64,000 nt of DNA from Bacillus sp. FJAT-29814 (GCF_001510715.1 NZ_LMTJ01000002.1:62001-126000); one strand, 5' to 3'. Positions 1 through 9,119 are shown, counted from the first letter of the stretch. Numbers and translations are program-made. Notes: generated from the letters alone by a model not told the origin.

Positions 1-1
1 G

Positions 2-451
2 TTAGCGCCATTTTTTGCATGGCTTTGGATGAAGCTTGGGAAATATGAACCGACCATTCCGCAAAAGTTCTCATTAGCATTATTGTTCGCTGGATTATCT
101 TTTATCGTTATTCTGCTCCCTGCATACTTTGGCGGAACAGATTCATTAGTTAACCCATTATGGTTAGTGCTAAGCTATTTAATTGTTGTGCTTGGTGAAT
201 TGTGTCTGTCACCAGTTGGACTATCTGCGACAACCAAACTTGCTCCGGCTGCTTTCTCAGCGCAAACGATGAGCTTATGGTTCTTGTCGAGTGCTGCCGC
301 TCAAGCGATTAACGCACAGATCGTTAAATTCTATACTCCTGAAACCGAAATGGCTTACTTCGGCATTATCGGCGGTGCATCCTTAGTACTTGGAGTAATC
401 CTATTAATGCTTGCACCAAAGATTCAGGGCTACATGAAAGGAATTCGCTAA
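2..451 (+). CDS. POT-family di/tripeptide transporter, C-terminal part
   Basis: The frame is open from base 2, so this is the last 149 residues of a gene that begins outside the window. Hydrophobic segments and the GELCLSPVGLSATTKLAP motif match the C-terminal bundle of proton-dependent oligopeptide transporters (POT/PTR2), which import di- and tripeptides with protons. The gene just downstream carries the same motif (GELFLSPVGLSFVSKYAP), so the two are paralogues in tandem. A strong intrinsic terminator follows the stop. The N-terminal half, including the ExxER motif, is not visible. Confidence 0.9.
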   Translation, partial: LAPFFAWLWMKLGKYEPTIPQKFSLALLFAGLSFIVILLPAYFGGTDSLVNPLWLVLSYLIVVLGELCLSPVGLSATTKLAPAAFSAQTMSLWFLSSAAAQAINAQIVKFYTPETEMAYFGIIGGASLVLGVILLMLAPKIQGYMKGIR

Positions 452-461
452 AAATTTTCGG

Positions 462-490
462 AAAAAGAGGCTGGTTTACAGCCTCTTTTT
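462..490 (+). terminator. Intrinsic terminator after the first transporter
   Basis: A perfect 12-bp stem (AAAAAGAGGCTG pairing with CAGCCTCTTTTT) with a 5-base loop ends in a T-run. It lies 11 bases after the stop codon and separates the two tandem POT genes, which are therefore probably transcribed independently. Confidence 0.85.
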
Positions 491-716
491 ATTTTTCAAC
501 CATAAGATATTTTGATATAGTAAATGTTGGGTACAATACAGATGTATTCCAACTCCGCTAAGGTTAATCCCCATTCTTCTAAGTCTTCCCTTTAATTTCA
601 CACCTATTATGAATCTTTTCAATCTTGGTTCTTCTCGTAAATTTATTGACGATTTAATAATTTTTAAATTAAGATAATTATACTAAAATAATAATCTCCA
701 ACAAGGAGGAAGGAAT

Positions 717-2132
717 ATGGATGCAACAATAAAGTCAAATCAATCCAAAAAGCACCCACCTGGGTTGTACCTGTTATTTATGACAGAAATGTGGGAACGT
801 TTCAGCTACTATGGAATGAGGGCGATCCTCATTCTCTATCTAACAAAATCTTTGATTAGCGGCGGATTGGGCATGAATGAAAGCAAAGCCCTGATGCTAT
901 ATGGATTTTTTACTGGGGCAGTATACTTTACACCATTAATCGGCGGTTATTTGTCTGACAGATATTTGGGTCAAAGACTTGCGATCACCATTGGCGGTAT
1001 TACGATGGCCCTCGGGAACATCGTCCTGTTTTCTAATCAAAGCTTTACGGCCGTCTATATCGGCCTTGGATTGCTGATTATCGGGAATGGATTCTTTAAA
1101 CCAAATATTTCAACGATTGTCGGTGAGCTTTATGGTGCAAAAGACAAACGCCGTGATGCTGCATTTACAATCTTCTATATGGGGATTAACACCGGAGCAT
1201 TCTTTGCCCCGTTAGTAATCGGTGCGATTACGGATAAATGGTTTGCCGTAACGACAAACGGTGTGATCCAGTATGGTTATAAATACGGCTTCCTTGCATC
1301 TGCTATCGGTATGATCATTGGACAAATTTTATTTAACGTACTTGGCAATCGGTTCTTAGGAGATATTGGCAAAAAACCAGTTGGAAAACCACAGGTTACT
1401 GGAACCGGTGCGACACAGAACCAAACACTTTCCAAAGTTGAGAAACATAGAACCACTGTTATCTTCATCTTGGCAGCATTTGTCGTCTTCTTCTGGGCAG
1501 GATTTGAACAAGCCGGCGGCGCATTAAGCATTTATACAGACAAATTTGTTGACCGTACCCTGTTTGGCTGGGAAATCCCAACCTCTTGGTTCCAATCGGT
1601 TAACCCGTTATTTATCATCTTATTGGCACCAGTTGTTTCCATGCTTTGGGTAAAACTTTCAAATACAAAGCGCGGGGACTTGCCAGTTCCGACAAAAATG
1701 GCAATCGGGATGATGCTATTAGGTGCAGGTTTTATCGTCTTATTATTTGCCATCATGCAAACAGGCAGCGATGAAAACAATATTGTCACAAAAGCAAATG
1801 TCATGTTTATCATTTTCACCTATCTGCTCCATACGATTGGTGAGCTGTTCTTGTCACCGGTGGGACTTTCATTTGTCAGTAAATATGCACCTGTAAAATT
1901 CGCTTCTTTATTAATGGCCGTTTGGATGGCAAGCTCCTTTGTAGCGAATATCCTTGCCGGACAATTAGGTGCGTTTACTTCAAGCATGGGCTACTTTGAA
2001 GTATTTTCCGTGATTGGTATCGCCGTTATCATACTCGGATTAGTACTGCTCGCACTTTCCAAGAAGCTTGTGAAAATGCTTGGTGAAGACGAAGAGAATG
2101 TAACGGAAGAACGCTTAGCTAAAGCAAACTAG
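717..2132 (+). CDS. POT-family proton-dependent peptide transporter (DtpT-like)
   Basis: 471 residues, usual length for bacterial DtpT-type carriers, which import di- and tripeptides with protons. The N-terminus has the PTR2 signature MTEMWERFSYYGMRAIL (about residues 22-38), including the ExxER motif for proton coupling; FYMGINTGAFFAPLV (about 153-167) is the second PTR2 signature; GELFLSPVGLSF lies near residue 376. About 12-14 membrane segments are apparent. The start is set by AAGGAGGAAGGAAT immediately before ATG. The 226-base leader after the upstream terminator is AT-rich and should hold its own promoter. It is a tandem paralogue of the truncated gene at the left edge. Confidence 0.95.
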   Translation: MDATIKSNQSKKHPPGLYLLFMTEMWERFSYYGMRAILILYLTKSLISGGLGMNESKALMLYGFFTGAVYFTPLIGGYLSDRYLGQRLAITIGGITMALGNIVLFSNQSFTAVYIGLGLLIIGNGFFKPNISTIVGELYGAKDKRRDAAFTIFYMGINTGAFFAPLVIGAITDKWFAVTTNGVIQYGYKYGFLASAIGMIIGQILFNVLGNRFLGDIGKKPVGKPQVTGTGATQNQTLSKVEKHRTTVIFILAAFVVFFWAGFEQAGGALSIYTDKFVDRTLFGWEIPTSWFQSVNPLFIILLAPVVSMLWVKLSNTKRGDLPVPTKMAIGMMLLGAGFIVLLFAIMQTGSDENNIVTKANVMFIIFTYLLHTIGELFLSPVGLSFVSKYAPVKFASLLMAVWMASSFVANILAGQLGAFTSSMGYFEVFSVIGIAVIILGLVLLALSKKLVKMLGEDEENVTEERLAKAN

Positions 2133-2172
2133 AATGACAAAAGGCACTTTTCTTATGAAGTGCTTATCCTAT

Positions 2173-2209
2173 AAAAAGGTGCTGTCTCCCGGGAGATAAG
2201 CACCTTTTT
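2173..2209. terminator. Bidirectional terminator between convergent genes
   Basis: The symmetrical stem AAAAAGGTGCT...AGCACCTTTTT, with an inner CTCCCGGGAG palindrome, sits between the plus-strand transporter and the minus-strand YgbA-like gene and has a T-run in both directions. Confidence 0.85.
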
Positions 2210-2211
2210 CG

Positions 2212-2562
2212 TTATTTAAACTTGCCGTTCAATAAATGCTTGACCGCATAGACAGGATGATAAAGCATCATCCACGGCCCCGAGTAGCGCATGACATCCT
2301 TCATTTTCTCACGGTATTTTTGTTTGTAACAATGGACTTTACAGTTGGAACAGGCTGTTTTGTTCTCGCCAAAGCGGCAGAACGTCAGTCTCATATGGGC
2401 ATAGTGTTTTAAATCCTGACAGTCCTTGCATAACCCATTTGAACGGAGCCCATTTACATGCTTATGTTTTCTGCGACAAAATATCCCGATCATCTCTTTG
2501 ACAATTTCTTTTTCCTTTTGAATATTTGGACCTGTATTCGGTTCAATTAAGCGGGCACCCAT
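2212..2562 (-). CDS. YgbA-like (nitrous oxide-stimulated promoter family) protein
   Basis: 116 residues with several Cys and His residues in paired arrangement (FCRRKHKHVNGLRSNGLCKDC, then FCRFGENKTACSNCKVHC), followed by MRYSGPWMMLYHP. This matches the small YgbA_NO family; in enterobacteria ygbA is controlled by the NO sensor NsrR and linked to recovery from nitrosative stress, but the biochemical role is not established. The cysteine spacing suggests metal or iron-sulfur binding (inference). The start has GGAAGGGGGG upstream of ATG. It stands alone between a terminator and a divergent-free intergenic stretch; no NsrR site was recognised by eye. Confidence 0.75.
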   Translation of the reverse strand: MGARLIEPNTGPNIQKEKEIVKEMIGIFCRRKHKHVNGLRSNGLCKDCQDLKHYAHMRLTFCRFGENKTACSNCKVHCYKQKYREKMKDVMRYSGPWMMLYHPVYAVKHLLNGKFK

Positions 2563-2664
2563 GTTGTAAAACCCCCTTCCGATTCTCCTACCTATCTAAA
2601 CGATAGCATGAAAAACTTCATTATAATGGAAGAGTTTTTACAAATCCCGCACATTTTTAGAGTA

Positions 2665-3576
2665 TTAATTCCGCTGCAGCATGCTGATTATTTTTTCACA
2701 AATTTCATGGGTTTCAAGGGCATCGAGTGCCGTTATTTGCGGTTTGGAATTGGTTCTGACCGCTCCAATAAAGTCTGCGACCATTTGTTGGAATCCGCGT
2801 TTCACCAAGGTTGGTTCCCAGTCACTTCCCCGGGCTGCAATCGTGTCCATCCCTTTGGAAATGACCAGTTCCGAAACATTGTAGACGGTGCGTTTCTCAA
2901 GCGGCCCCATAACTTGGGCGATTTCTTCAGTTGTCCCAATATCCCGGTTCATGATGCCGATGGCCGTCTCACCGGTCTTTGCAACAAATTGAATAACAAC
3001 ATGGTACAGCATGCCGTTCTCCATTCTAGCATTTACAAGGAGATTGTCCACCGGATGCGGAAACAAATATCGCATCGTGTCGACCACATGGATGAAGTCA
3101 TCGAAAATAAACGTTCTTGGCTTGCCCGGGAGGTTGTGGCGGTTTTTCTGAACTAAAACAAGATTGGGGTTCGCCACCTCTTTCAATTGGTTATAGGATG
3201 GTGCATATCGGCGATTAAACCCAGCCATCAGGATAAGGCCTTTTGCTTCCGCCAATTGGACCAGGCGCTTTGCCCCTTCATAATAGTCAGTGATCGGCTT
3301 ATCGACAAACACGTGAATATTATGATTTAACAATAACTCGACAATGTCCTCGTGGGAGGCGGTGGAAGAATGGACAAAGGCTGCGGTGATTCCGCTGTTA
3401 ATTAACGCATCAAGACTTGAATGGATATGCTCAAACCGATATTGATCCGCTATTTCCCTCAGTTTCTCTTGATTTCTTGTATAAAAATGAAATTCCACAT
3501 CTTTAATGGCCCCATATACCGGCAAATACGCCTTTTGGGCAATATCGCCGAGTCCGATTACTCCAAATTTTGTCAC
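2665..3576 (-). CDS. Gfo/Idh/MocA-family oxidoreductase
   Basis: 303 residues. The N-terminal Rossmann fold begins immediately with VIGLGDIA (residues 6-13). The family's EKP motif appears as VDKPI (residues 91-95), keeping the catalytic lysine but with Asp in place of Glu. The C-terminal half is the alpha/beta substrate domain. Family members use NAD(P) to oxidise or reduce sugars and related compounds; the substrate here cannot be read from sequence. The start is GTG, with AAGAGGAG six bases upstream. The arginase-like gene lies 40 bases upstream on the same strand and may be co-transcribed. Confidence 0.88.
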   Translation of the reverse strand: MTKFGVIGLGDIAQKAYLPVYGAIKDVEFHFYTRNQEKLREIADQYRFEHIHSSLDALINSGITAAFVHSSTASHEDIVELLLNHNIHVFVDKPITDYYEGAKRLVQLAEAKGLILMAGFNRRYAPSYNQLKEVANPNLVLVQKNRHNLPGKPRTFIFDDFIHVVDTMRYLFPHPVDNLLVNARMENGMLYHVVIQFVAKTGETAIGIMNRDIGTTEEIAQVMGPLEKRTVYNVSELVISKGMDTIAARGSDWEPTLVKRGFQQMVADFIGAVRTNSKPQITALDALETHEICEKIISMLQRN

Positions 3577-3615
3577 AGTGATCTCCTCTTTCTTATGTTC
3601 ATGTTTTGTTAACCA

Positions 3616-4404
3616 TTATGAAATACTTTGGGTTTGTTGATACCCGTTATTCAAGCAGGTCTCCAGTATTTTCAGGTTTACTCGTTCGTTCTTTCTAATC
3701 AAAGTTTGATAGTATGGCAGAAAGGCATTTACAGAAGAAATCTGGGCTTCACCGCAAATATCAATCCCCTCCACCTGCTTTTGTTTTAGCAGGACCTCTA
3801 AATATTCTGTCAGTATATCGGTCGTCATGATGCCCTGGTCCCAGTTCGTCGTGACATCTGTTCCGCAGAGTACGTCTTTATCTATACTAACATATACATT
3901 TTTGGTATGAATGGTTGAAAGAATGGATTTTATTGAGTATTGGTGTCTGCCATCAAATGGAAAGATGACCACACGAGGGCTGTTAGGGCAATGATTCATG
4001 AAGGTGGTTGGACCGATTATGACAACTCGCTGCAATAATGGCAATTGTTTCAGGGCATAAGACACCCATGTGCCGCACGAAAGCAATGATTCATCTAGGG
4101 GTTGTGTCGACCCCAGGTCGGGATGGTTGTCGAATAATACAAGTGTAAAGGGGTTGGTTAGTTCTTTTAATAACAAAAAAGAAACATAGTGGTAATTCCC
4201 GTTGCCAATGAAGGTAATTCCTTTTTGGCCGCGGTTTTTTAGACCTACTTCGATTTGGCGCAGTGATCTGTTTTCGCAATATAGGTTCACGTGGTTTATT
4301 TTTCTGAAATCAAGATTTTCATGCTCGGCCTGGAGCAGTTTATTTTGGCAAAAATACTGTTCATCAAAGTGCAGAATGCTAATGCCTTTTCTTAATAACC
4401 CCAT
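3616..4404 (-). CDS. Arginase/agmatinase-fold (ureohydrolase superfamily) protein
   Basis: 262 residues from the chosen ATG. Ureohydrolase metal-binding motifs are recognisable in order: GNGNYHY (family GGDHS region, about 67-73), FDNHPDL (family DxHxD, about 91-97) and SIDKDVLCGTD (family SxDxDxxDP, about 173-183). They are divergent, so this is a family member rather than clearly an arginase; substrate could be a guanidino or formimidoyl compound, or the protein may have another role. The start was set at the second ATG because GAGGAG lies nine bases before it and directly abuts the first ATG. It is followed by the Gfo/Idh oxidoreductase. Confidence 0.75.
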   Translation of the reverse strand: MGLLRKGISILHFDEQYFCQNKLLQAEHENLDFRKINHVNLYCENRSLRQIEVGLKNRGQKGITFIGNGNYHYVSFLLLKELTNPFTLVLFDNHPDLGSTQPLDESLLSCGTWVSYALKQLPLLQRVVIIGPTTFMNHCPNSPRVVIFPFDGRHQYSIKSILSTIHTKNVYVSIDKDVLCGTDVTTNWDQGIMTTDILTEYLEVLLKQKQVEGIDICGEAQISSVNAFLPYYQTLIRKNERVNLKILETCLNNGYQQTQSIS

Positions 4405-4496
4405 GATCCTCATCTCCTCTTCATTTTTTTGAAAAATAAGGTTATTAGAAAAATAGATTTATAGTTCAATTATAGCATGCTTTTCCATTAACAACG

Positions 4497-4529
4497 GAAA
4501 AAGAGCAGCCCGTAGACGTTTGGCTGCCC
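4497..4529 (-). terminator. Terminator after glutaminase
   Basis: On the minus strand GGGCAGCC pairs with GGGCTGCTC and is followed by TTTTTCC; it begins just past the glutaminase stop codon. Confidence 0.75.
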
Positions 4530-4530
4530 G

Positions 4531-5460
4531 TTAAAACATACTCAACTTATATTGTTTCGATAAAAGCTCCAACAGCTTGATGCCAGCAATGCTGTTGCCT
4601 TTTTCGTCTAGCGCAGGGCCGAAAATGCCGATGCCGGCTTTTCCCGGAACCGCTCCCATAATCCCGCCGGATACACCGCTTTTTGCCGGAATGCCGACTT
4701 TAATCGCGAATTCTCCGGATGCGTTATACATCCCGCAAGTCACCATAAACGTTTTGCAAATTCTGGCCACATCCACCGGCATCATTTGCTTACCGCTTTC
4801 CGGGTCCTTGCCGTTCATCGCAAACACAAGGCCAATCCGCGCCAGCCCGAGACAGTCCATTTCAATCGCACACTGCTTTGTGTATAAATCCAACAGTTGC
4901 TCCACGTCTTCTTCAATGATATGATGCTGCTTTAAAAAATAACATAAGGACCTGTTTAAATTGGCTGTTTCCAATTCGGAACGGGCCACCTCTTCATTAA
5001 AACTAATCGCCGAGTCGCCCGCTAATCCTCGGACAAAATCAACCAGCCTTCCAAATCGCTCATCGACCGTTTCCCCTTTTATTAAATGGGTTACTACCAA
5101 CGCACCGGCATTAATCATCGGATTCAGCGGTTTCGCAGGGGCCATGGTTTCCAATTTTGCAATTGAATTGAATGGGTCGCCGGTAGGCTCCATCCCAACT
5201 CGCTTAAAAACTTCGTCCCGGCCGCGGTCCATTAAAACCAACGCCAGAGCAATAACTTTGGAAATGCTTTGCAGGGTTATTTTTCCCTCAATATCACCTG
5301 CAGAAAAACACTTTCCATCAGGATAGTGCACGGCAATCGATAAATCGTCCGGATCCGCCTTTCCTAGGGCAGGTATGTAATTAGCAACCTTACCGTGTTT
5401 TGTTACTGTTCTTGCTTCATCGACAAACACTTTTAATTCATCATTTGATTGGCATCCCAT
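4531..5460 (-). CDS. glsA: Glutaminase
   Basis: 309 residues, the normal size for the serine-dependent beta-lactamase-fold glutaminases, which hydrolyse L-glutamine to glutamate and ammonia in the cytoplasm. Visible motifs are LQSISKVIALAL (catalytic SxxK), PMINAGALV, LNRSLCYFL and SGVSGGIMGAVPGK. The start was set at ATG 5460 because GGGTGA lies just upstream; an in-frame ATG two codons earlier and a longer open frame to 5523 exist, but that extension is not family-like. It is preceded by the NAD(P)HX repair gene on the same strand (86-base gap) and ends at a terminator. Confidence 0.93.
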   Translation of the reverse strand: MGCQSNDELKVFVDEARTVTKHGKVANYIPALGKADPDDLSIAVHYPDGKCFSAGDIEGKITLQSISKVIALALVLMDRGRDEVFKRVGMEPTGDPFNSIAKLETMAPAKPLNPMINAGALVVTHLIKGETVDERFGRLVDFVRGLAGDSAISFNEEVARSELETANLNRSLCYFLKQHHIIEEDVEQLLDLYTKQCAIEMDCLGLARIGLVFAMNGKDPESGKQMMPVDVARICKTFMVTCGMYNASGEFAIKVGIPAKSGVSGGIMGAVPGKAGIGIFGPALDEKGNSIAGIKLLELLSKQYKLSMF

Positions 5461-5546
5461 TTTCATCACCCGTAGTAGTATGAGCCATTTTTGGAAAAAA
5501 ACACGCAGGGATGCGCTTATCAATTATAAAAATGAGCCCTGCCAAA

Positions 5547-7112
5547 TCAGATGGACTCTCTTAACAGCTCTTTCACTCCATCTATGATATCTAAGGGCAT
5601 AACCCCGTAGTTTGACAATGTTTTGGCTTTTTCTTCACCTGCCCGGGCATGCAAGTAGCTTGCCGAGATTACTGCATTCATCGGTGATGCACCTTGAGCA
5701 AGGAAGGAAGCAATTAGCCCCGTCAGTACATCGCCGCTGCCGCCTTTGCCTAGGGCATCATGGCCGTGAGGGTTGATGTATACCTCACCATCTGGCCCGG
5801 CAATCACGGTGCGATGACCCTTTAACAGCAAGTAGATATTGTTTTCCTTTGCAAAGGTTGTTGCTATACCCAGCCTGTCGGCTTCTACTTCTTTAACCGT
5901 CTTATTAATCAATCTCGCCATTTCTCCTGGGTGCGGGGTAAAAATAACTGGGCCTTTACAGGTTCGCACCTGTTCCAAGTTGCTCCGAACCAAATATAGG
6001 GCATCAGCGTCTACTACGACCGCTTGACCAGTCAAAGTGCTCAGCAATTGTTTGAGCCACTCTTCACCGCCCGGGAACCTGCCCAGCCCCGGCCCAACCG
6101 CCACACAATCAAATTGCGGGAGTGTAGATGAAATTTGGTTGATCGCCCTTTCGGCAATATGACCGTTTTCTTCTGGCAATGGCAAAAACAACGCCTCCGA
6201 ACATTGGGCCGCTGCCATAGGATAAATCCCTTCTGGTACTGCCAATGTCACCAACCCAGCACCGGAATGGAGCGCTGCTTTTACTGAATAAATAGGAGCC
6301 CCAACATAAGGACGAGAACCGCCAACGACTAGTACATGGCCGAACGTTCCTTTATGACCAGTGGCGGGTCTTTTGGGAATAGAATTTTTCACAGCATCCT
6401 CAGTAATCAATTTCGGCAGGTCGAGCCCCAAGTTTGCCGCTACGGCTGGAGGCACAGATATATCGACCGCCTTCCACTCTCCGATATAGCTTGGACCCTG
6501 GTTGAAAAAGAACCCTTTTTTCGGGAAAACAAAGGTAATCGTTTTGTCCGCTTTGATGGCGACTCCATCGACTTGCCCCGTATCACTGCTGACACCAGAA
6601 GGGATGTCGACTGAAAGGATGAGTTTATTGCCTTTGTATTCATTGACGAGCGAAATTACTTGGCTGAGAGGTTCCCGCACCGGTCCTTTTACCCCTGTCC
6701 CCAAAAGAGCATCAACAATAATATCTGCCCAATCCAGTCTTGCGTTTATTTCTTTCATCGAGGGTTCATCTAAATAAAAGATAGGCAGCTTCCGATTTAT
6801 GTAAACATCGTAATGGATCTTTGCATCCCCACTGATACGCATTGGGTCTACCAGCAAAAGGATCTGTGCCTCCACCCCCAAATCAATCAGCCTGCGGGCA
6901 ATAACAAATCCATCACCGCCATTATTCCCACCTCCTGCAAGCACCAGAACCCTCGGCGTTTGGTGTGGGAAACTAGCGAGAATTTCCTCCACCACCCGCG
7001 CCCCCGCATTTTCCATCAACACAATTCCCGGAAGGCCCAGATTTTCCATCGTATACCTGTCCATCAACTGCATATCCCTCTGCCCAGCAACCAGCACCGC
7101 CAATTCCCCCAC
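5547..7112 (-). CDS. nnr: Bifunctional NAD(P)HX epimerase / ADP-dependent NAD(P)HX dehydratase
   Basis: 521 residues with two fused repair domains. Residues 1 to about 215 are the YjeF_N epimerase (MENAGARVVEEI; LAGGGNNGGDGFVIARRL; VDALLGTGVKG), which interconverts R and S hydrates of NAD(P)H. Residues about 235-515 are the ribokinase-like dehydratase (GTFGHVLVVGGS; TPHPGEMARL; DALGKGGSGDVLTGLIASF), which restores NAD(P)H using ADP. The start is a GTG next to AAAAAAGG; a second GTG five codons later has GGGGG upstream and is possible. The gene is followed by glsA. Confidence 0.95.
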   Translation of the reverse strand: MGELAVLVAGQRDMQLMDRYTMENLGLPGIVLMENAGARVVEEILASFPHQTPRVLVLAGGGNNGGDGFVIARRLIDLGVEAQILLLVDPMRISGDAKIHYDVYINRKLPIFYLDEPSMKEINARLDWADIIVDALLGTGVKGPVREPLSQVISLVNEYKGNKLILSVDIPSGVSSDTGQVDGVAIKADKTITFVFPKKGFFFNQGPSYIGEWKAVDISVPPAVAANLGLDLPKLITEDAVKNSIPKRPATGHKGTFGHVLVVGGSRPYVGAPIYSVKAALHSGAGLVTLAVPEGIYPMAAAQCSEALFLPLPEENGHIAERAINQISSTLPQFDCVAVGPGLGRFPGGEEWLKQLLSTLTGQAVVVDADALYLVRSNLEQVRTCKGPVIFTPHPGEMARLINKTVKEVEADRLGIATTFAKENNIYLLLKGHRTVIAGPDGEVYINPHGHDALGKGGSGDVLTGLIASFLAQGASPMNAVISASYLHARAGEEKAKTLSNYGVMPLDIIDGVKELLRESI

Positions 7113-7190
7113 AACCTTTTTTCTTTATTATATCTGAAAATAGCGGCAGCAACATATTAAGGGGAGACAAAGAAAGATGATGCTGATTGT

Positions 7191-7233
7191 CCACCCTGCA
7201 CGGACAAATGTCTATAGCTGGTGCCTGACACCA
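7191..7233 (+). repeat. Dispersed intergenic repeat, copy A
   Basis: A 43-base element ending in TGGTGCCTGACACCA. A second copy lies at 9077-9119 with 35 of 43 positions identical by my alignment, in the same orientation. The shared blocks are CACGGACAAATG and TGGTGCCTGACACCA; the latter can fold on itself (GGTG...CACC). The pair flanks the histidine kinase-STAS gene. Confidence 0.7.
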
Positions 7234-7262
7234 AAAACGACACCAAAAAAAATGGCACCAAA

Positions 7263-7287
7263 AAAGGGCGGACTTATGCCACCCTTT
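7263..7287 (-). terminator. Terminator overlapping the stop of the kinase-STAS gene
   Basis: On the minus strand AAAGGGTGGC pairs with CCGCCCTTT and is followed by a T-run; the hairpin starts at the stop codon of the gene ending at 7286. Confidence 0.7.
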
Positions 7288-8863
7288 ATTTCTCTATGAT
7301 TGATTCAAGTGATTCTGTCTTAAAGACAACATCATTCAATGCCAGCTGTAGTGTTCCTTTAAAGACAGCTCTTTTGAGTAATTGATTTCCCTGGGCAATC
7401 AGTTTTTTGACTATTTCTGCACGCATCCCCGTCAGGATGGTGGTGCAGCCCATCATGGTTAAACCATCAATGATCCGTATGAAGTTATCTGCGCCTACTT
7501 GTCCGATTGAGGCAACACCGGAAAGGTCAATGATTAATGTTTGAATTTGCCGGTTCTCAATTTCGGTAAACACCTTATCTTGGATTGTTTCAATTCGGAT
7601 ATCGTCAATCGCTCCAATCAGCGGCAAAATGCAAATATCTGAATTAATTGGAATAATAGGAACAGACAAGTTTTCAACAAGTTGTCTTTGCTTATCGAGC
7701 TCCTCATCCTTATATTTGGTGTAGTTGATAAAGAAATAGGTAAGAAATTGGTCTATCAATTCATTGATACTTTTTTCCATAGAGTAAAAGGCAACACGGT
7801 CGGCTTCCAGGTTCTTAAATTTGTCAAAGTTATATAAGAAATCCCATAGCGTCCTTCTAATAGCCTGAATCCACTCCAGTTTGAAGGCGAGAGTCAAGGA
7901 ATGGCTTGCCCAGGCCCGTCCCTCCTGCTTCGCAAACGAGATTAATTCGTGTTCCATTCCCTCAACTACATACAATACAAGCCTATGGGCATTGCTTAAT
8001 AGATTAATATTTCCGATATTTTGTATCTCTTCAATTTTGTCTCTTACATTGGTCGCCTCAGTTAGCAACCGGTCTTCAAATAATTTTTGATTTTCCAGGA
8101 AAAATTCTTTAATTGTATAGGTCTCCTCATAAAGAACATCCACGTTTCTCACTACACGTTGTGATTTATTGTGGTGCTGCGGTACTCTAATTGTAAACTC
8201 CGTTCCTTGATTTTCCCTGCTATCAATAGTAATATTTCCTCCGTGCTGGTAAATGACGGAAAAGACTTGAGCAAGCCCCATTCCTGTCCCCTCGTCCTTT
8301 GTCGTAAAAAAAGGCGTGCCCAAAAGTGAAAGTTTTTCCTCCGGTATACCCACTCCAGTATCCTTGATTGTCACCATTACCTCTTGGCCAATCACACAAT
8401 GCGTCAGTGTGAGCGTTCCCACACCATTCATGGCCTCTATGGCATTTTTAATTAAATTAAAGAAAGCTTTTTTAAATTGATTTTTTCTGCCGTAGATGGC
8501 CGAGTCTGTATCCTTGAAGTTAGTTATTACTTTTATTTCATACATTTTATCTTGAAAGAGATTAATAATTGATTCAAGTTCCACTGATAAATAAATACTC
8601 TGATATTCTTCATCCTCCAAATCAGGTTTGGATACTTGAAGAAGATTGTTAAGTGTCTTCAAAGCATTGTCCAGTTCCGAATGGGCAATCTCAACGTATT
8701 CCTGTTTTTGATCATGTTGAAGAAGCTGTAAAAAACCTTTTACCGCTGTCAATGGATTTCTTACTTCATGGGCTATGCCTGCAGCAATTTGACCGATTGA
8801 GGCCAACTGGCTCACATGATGATGACTATCCAATTCATTGAGGATCCCTTCACTCGACTTCAT
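7286..8863 (-). CDS. Soluble histidine kinase fused to an RsbR-like STAS domain
   Basis: 525 residues without membrane segments. Residues 20-90 are a HisKA dimerisation domain with the phospho-acceptor His at about 32 (AHEVRNPLTAVKGF). HATPase boxes follow: N-box NLIKNAIEAM (136-145), DTGVGIP (168-174) and GTGMGLA (192-198). After residue 235 a helical linker (to about 395) leads to a STAS domain (about 400-515) with the family core LIIDLSGVASIGQVGADNF. In RsbR/RsbS proteins a Ser/Thr sits in the VDT/VDS position after this strand; here that stretch reads SIGQ, so the usual acceptor seems absent. No response regulator adjoins it. Start: AAAGGAG upstream of ATG. The combination suggests a link between phosphorelay and stressosome-type signalling (inference). 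Confidence 0.85.
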   Translation of the reverse strand: MKSSEGILNELDSHHHVSQLASIGQIAAGIAHEVRNPLTAVKGFLQLLQHDQKQEYVEIAHSELDNALKTLNNLLQVSKPDLEDEEYQSIYLSVELESIINLFQDKMYEIKVITNFKDTDSAIYGRKNQFKKAFFNLIKNAIEAMNGVGTLTLTHCVIGQEVMVTIKDTGVGIPEEKLSLLGTPFFTTKDEGTGMGLAQVFSVIYQHGGNITIDSRENQGTEFTIRVPQHHNKSQRVVRNVDVLYEETYTIKEFFLENQKLFEDRLLTEATNVRDKIEEIQNIGNINLLSNAHRLVLYVVEGMEHELISFAKQEGRAWASHSLTLAFKLEWIQAIRRTLWDFLYNFDKFKNLEADRVAFYSMEKSINELIDQFLTYFFINYTKYKDEELDKQRQLVENLSVPIIPINSDICILPLIGAIDDIRIETIQDKVFTEIENRQIQTLIIDLSGVASIGQVGADNFIRIIDGLTMMGCTTILTGMRAEIVKKLIAQGNQLLKRAVFKGTLQLALNDVVFKTESLESIIEK

Positions 8864-9041
8864 TAGTTGAAAAACTCCTTTCCTATCATGGAAACTTACA
8901 TACTATCAATATTTCAAATATTTCTACTATCTAAATATATTTTACTAGAAAATTCTTACATGTATATACGATAATCTATGGATTATTCTCCACCCCGGAT
9001 AGTTCTATAAGACCATCTTGTAACTCCGTTCACCAAAAATA

Positions 9042-9063
9042 GGCCCTTCTAAACAGAAGGACC
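9042..9063 (-). terminator. Terminator downstream of the SAM hydrolase gene
   Basis: Minus strand: GGTCCTTCT, a 4-base loop, AGAAGGGCC, then TATTTTT. Confidence 0.7.
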
Positions 9064-9076
9064 GATCTTTTTATGT

Positions 9077-9119
9077 CCGCCCGGCACGGACAAATGCCCA
9101 CGAGTGGTGCCTGACACCA
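9077..9119 (+). repeat. Dispersed intergenic repeat, copy B
   Basis: Second copy of the 43-base element seen at 7191-7233, same orientation, with identical CACGGACAAATG and TGGTGCCTGACACCA blocks. In both copies a further GACACCA follows at a short distance. Confidence 0.7.

Noticed and set aside
2608..3156. 182-codon plus-strand frame opposite the Gfo/Idh gene
   Set aside because: It lies fully within a convincing minus-strand family member and has no motif or ribosome site of its own.
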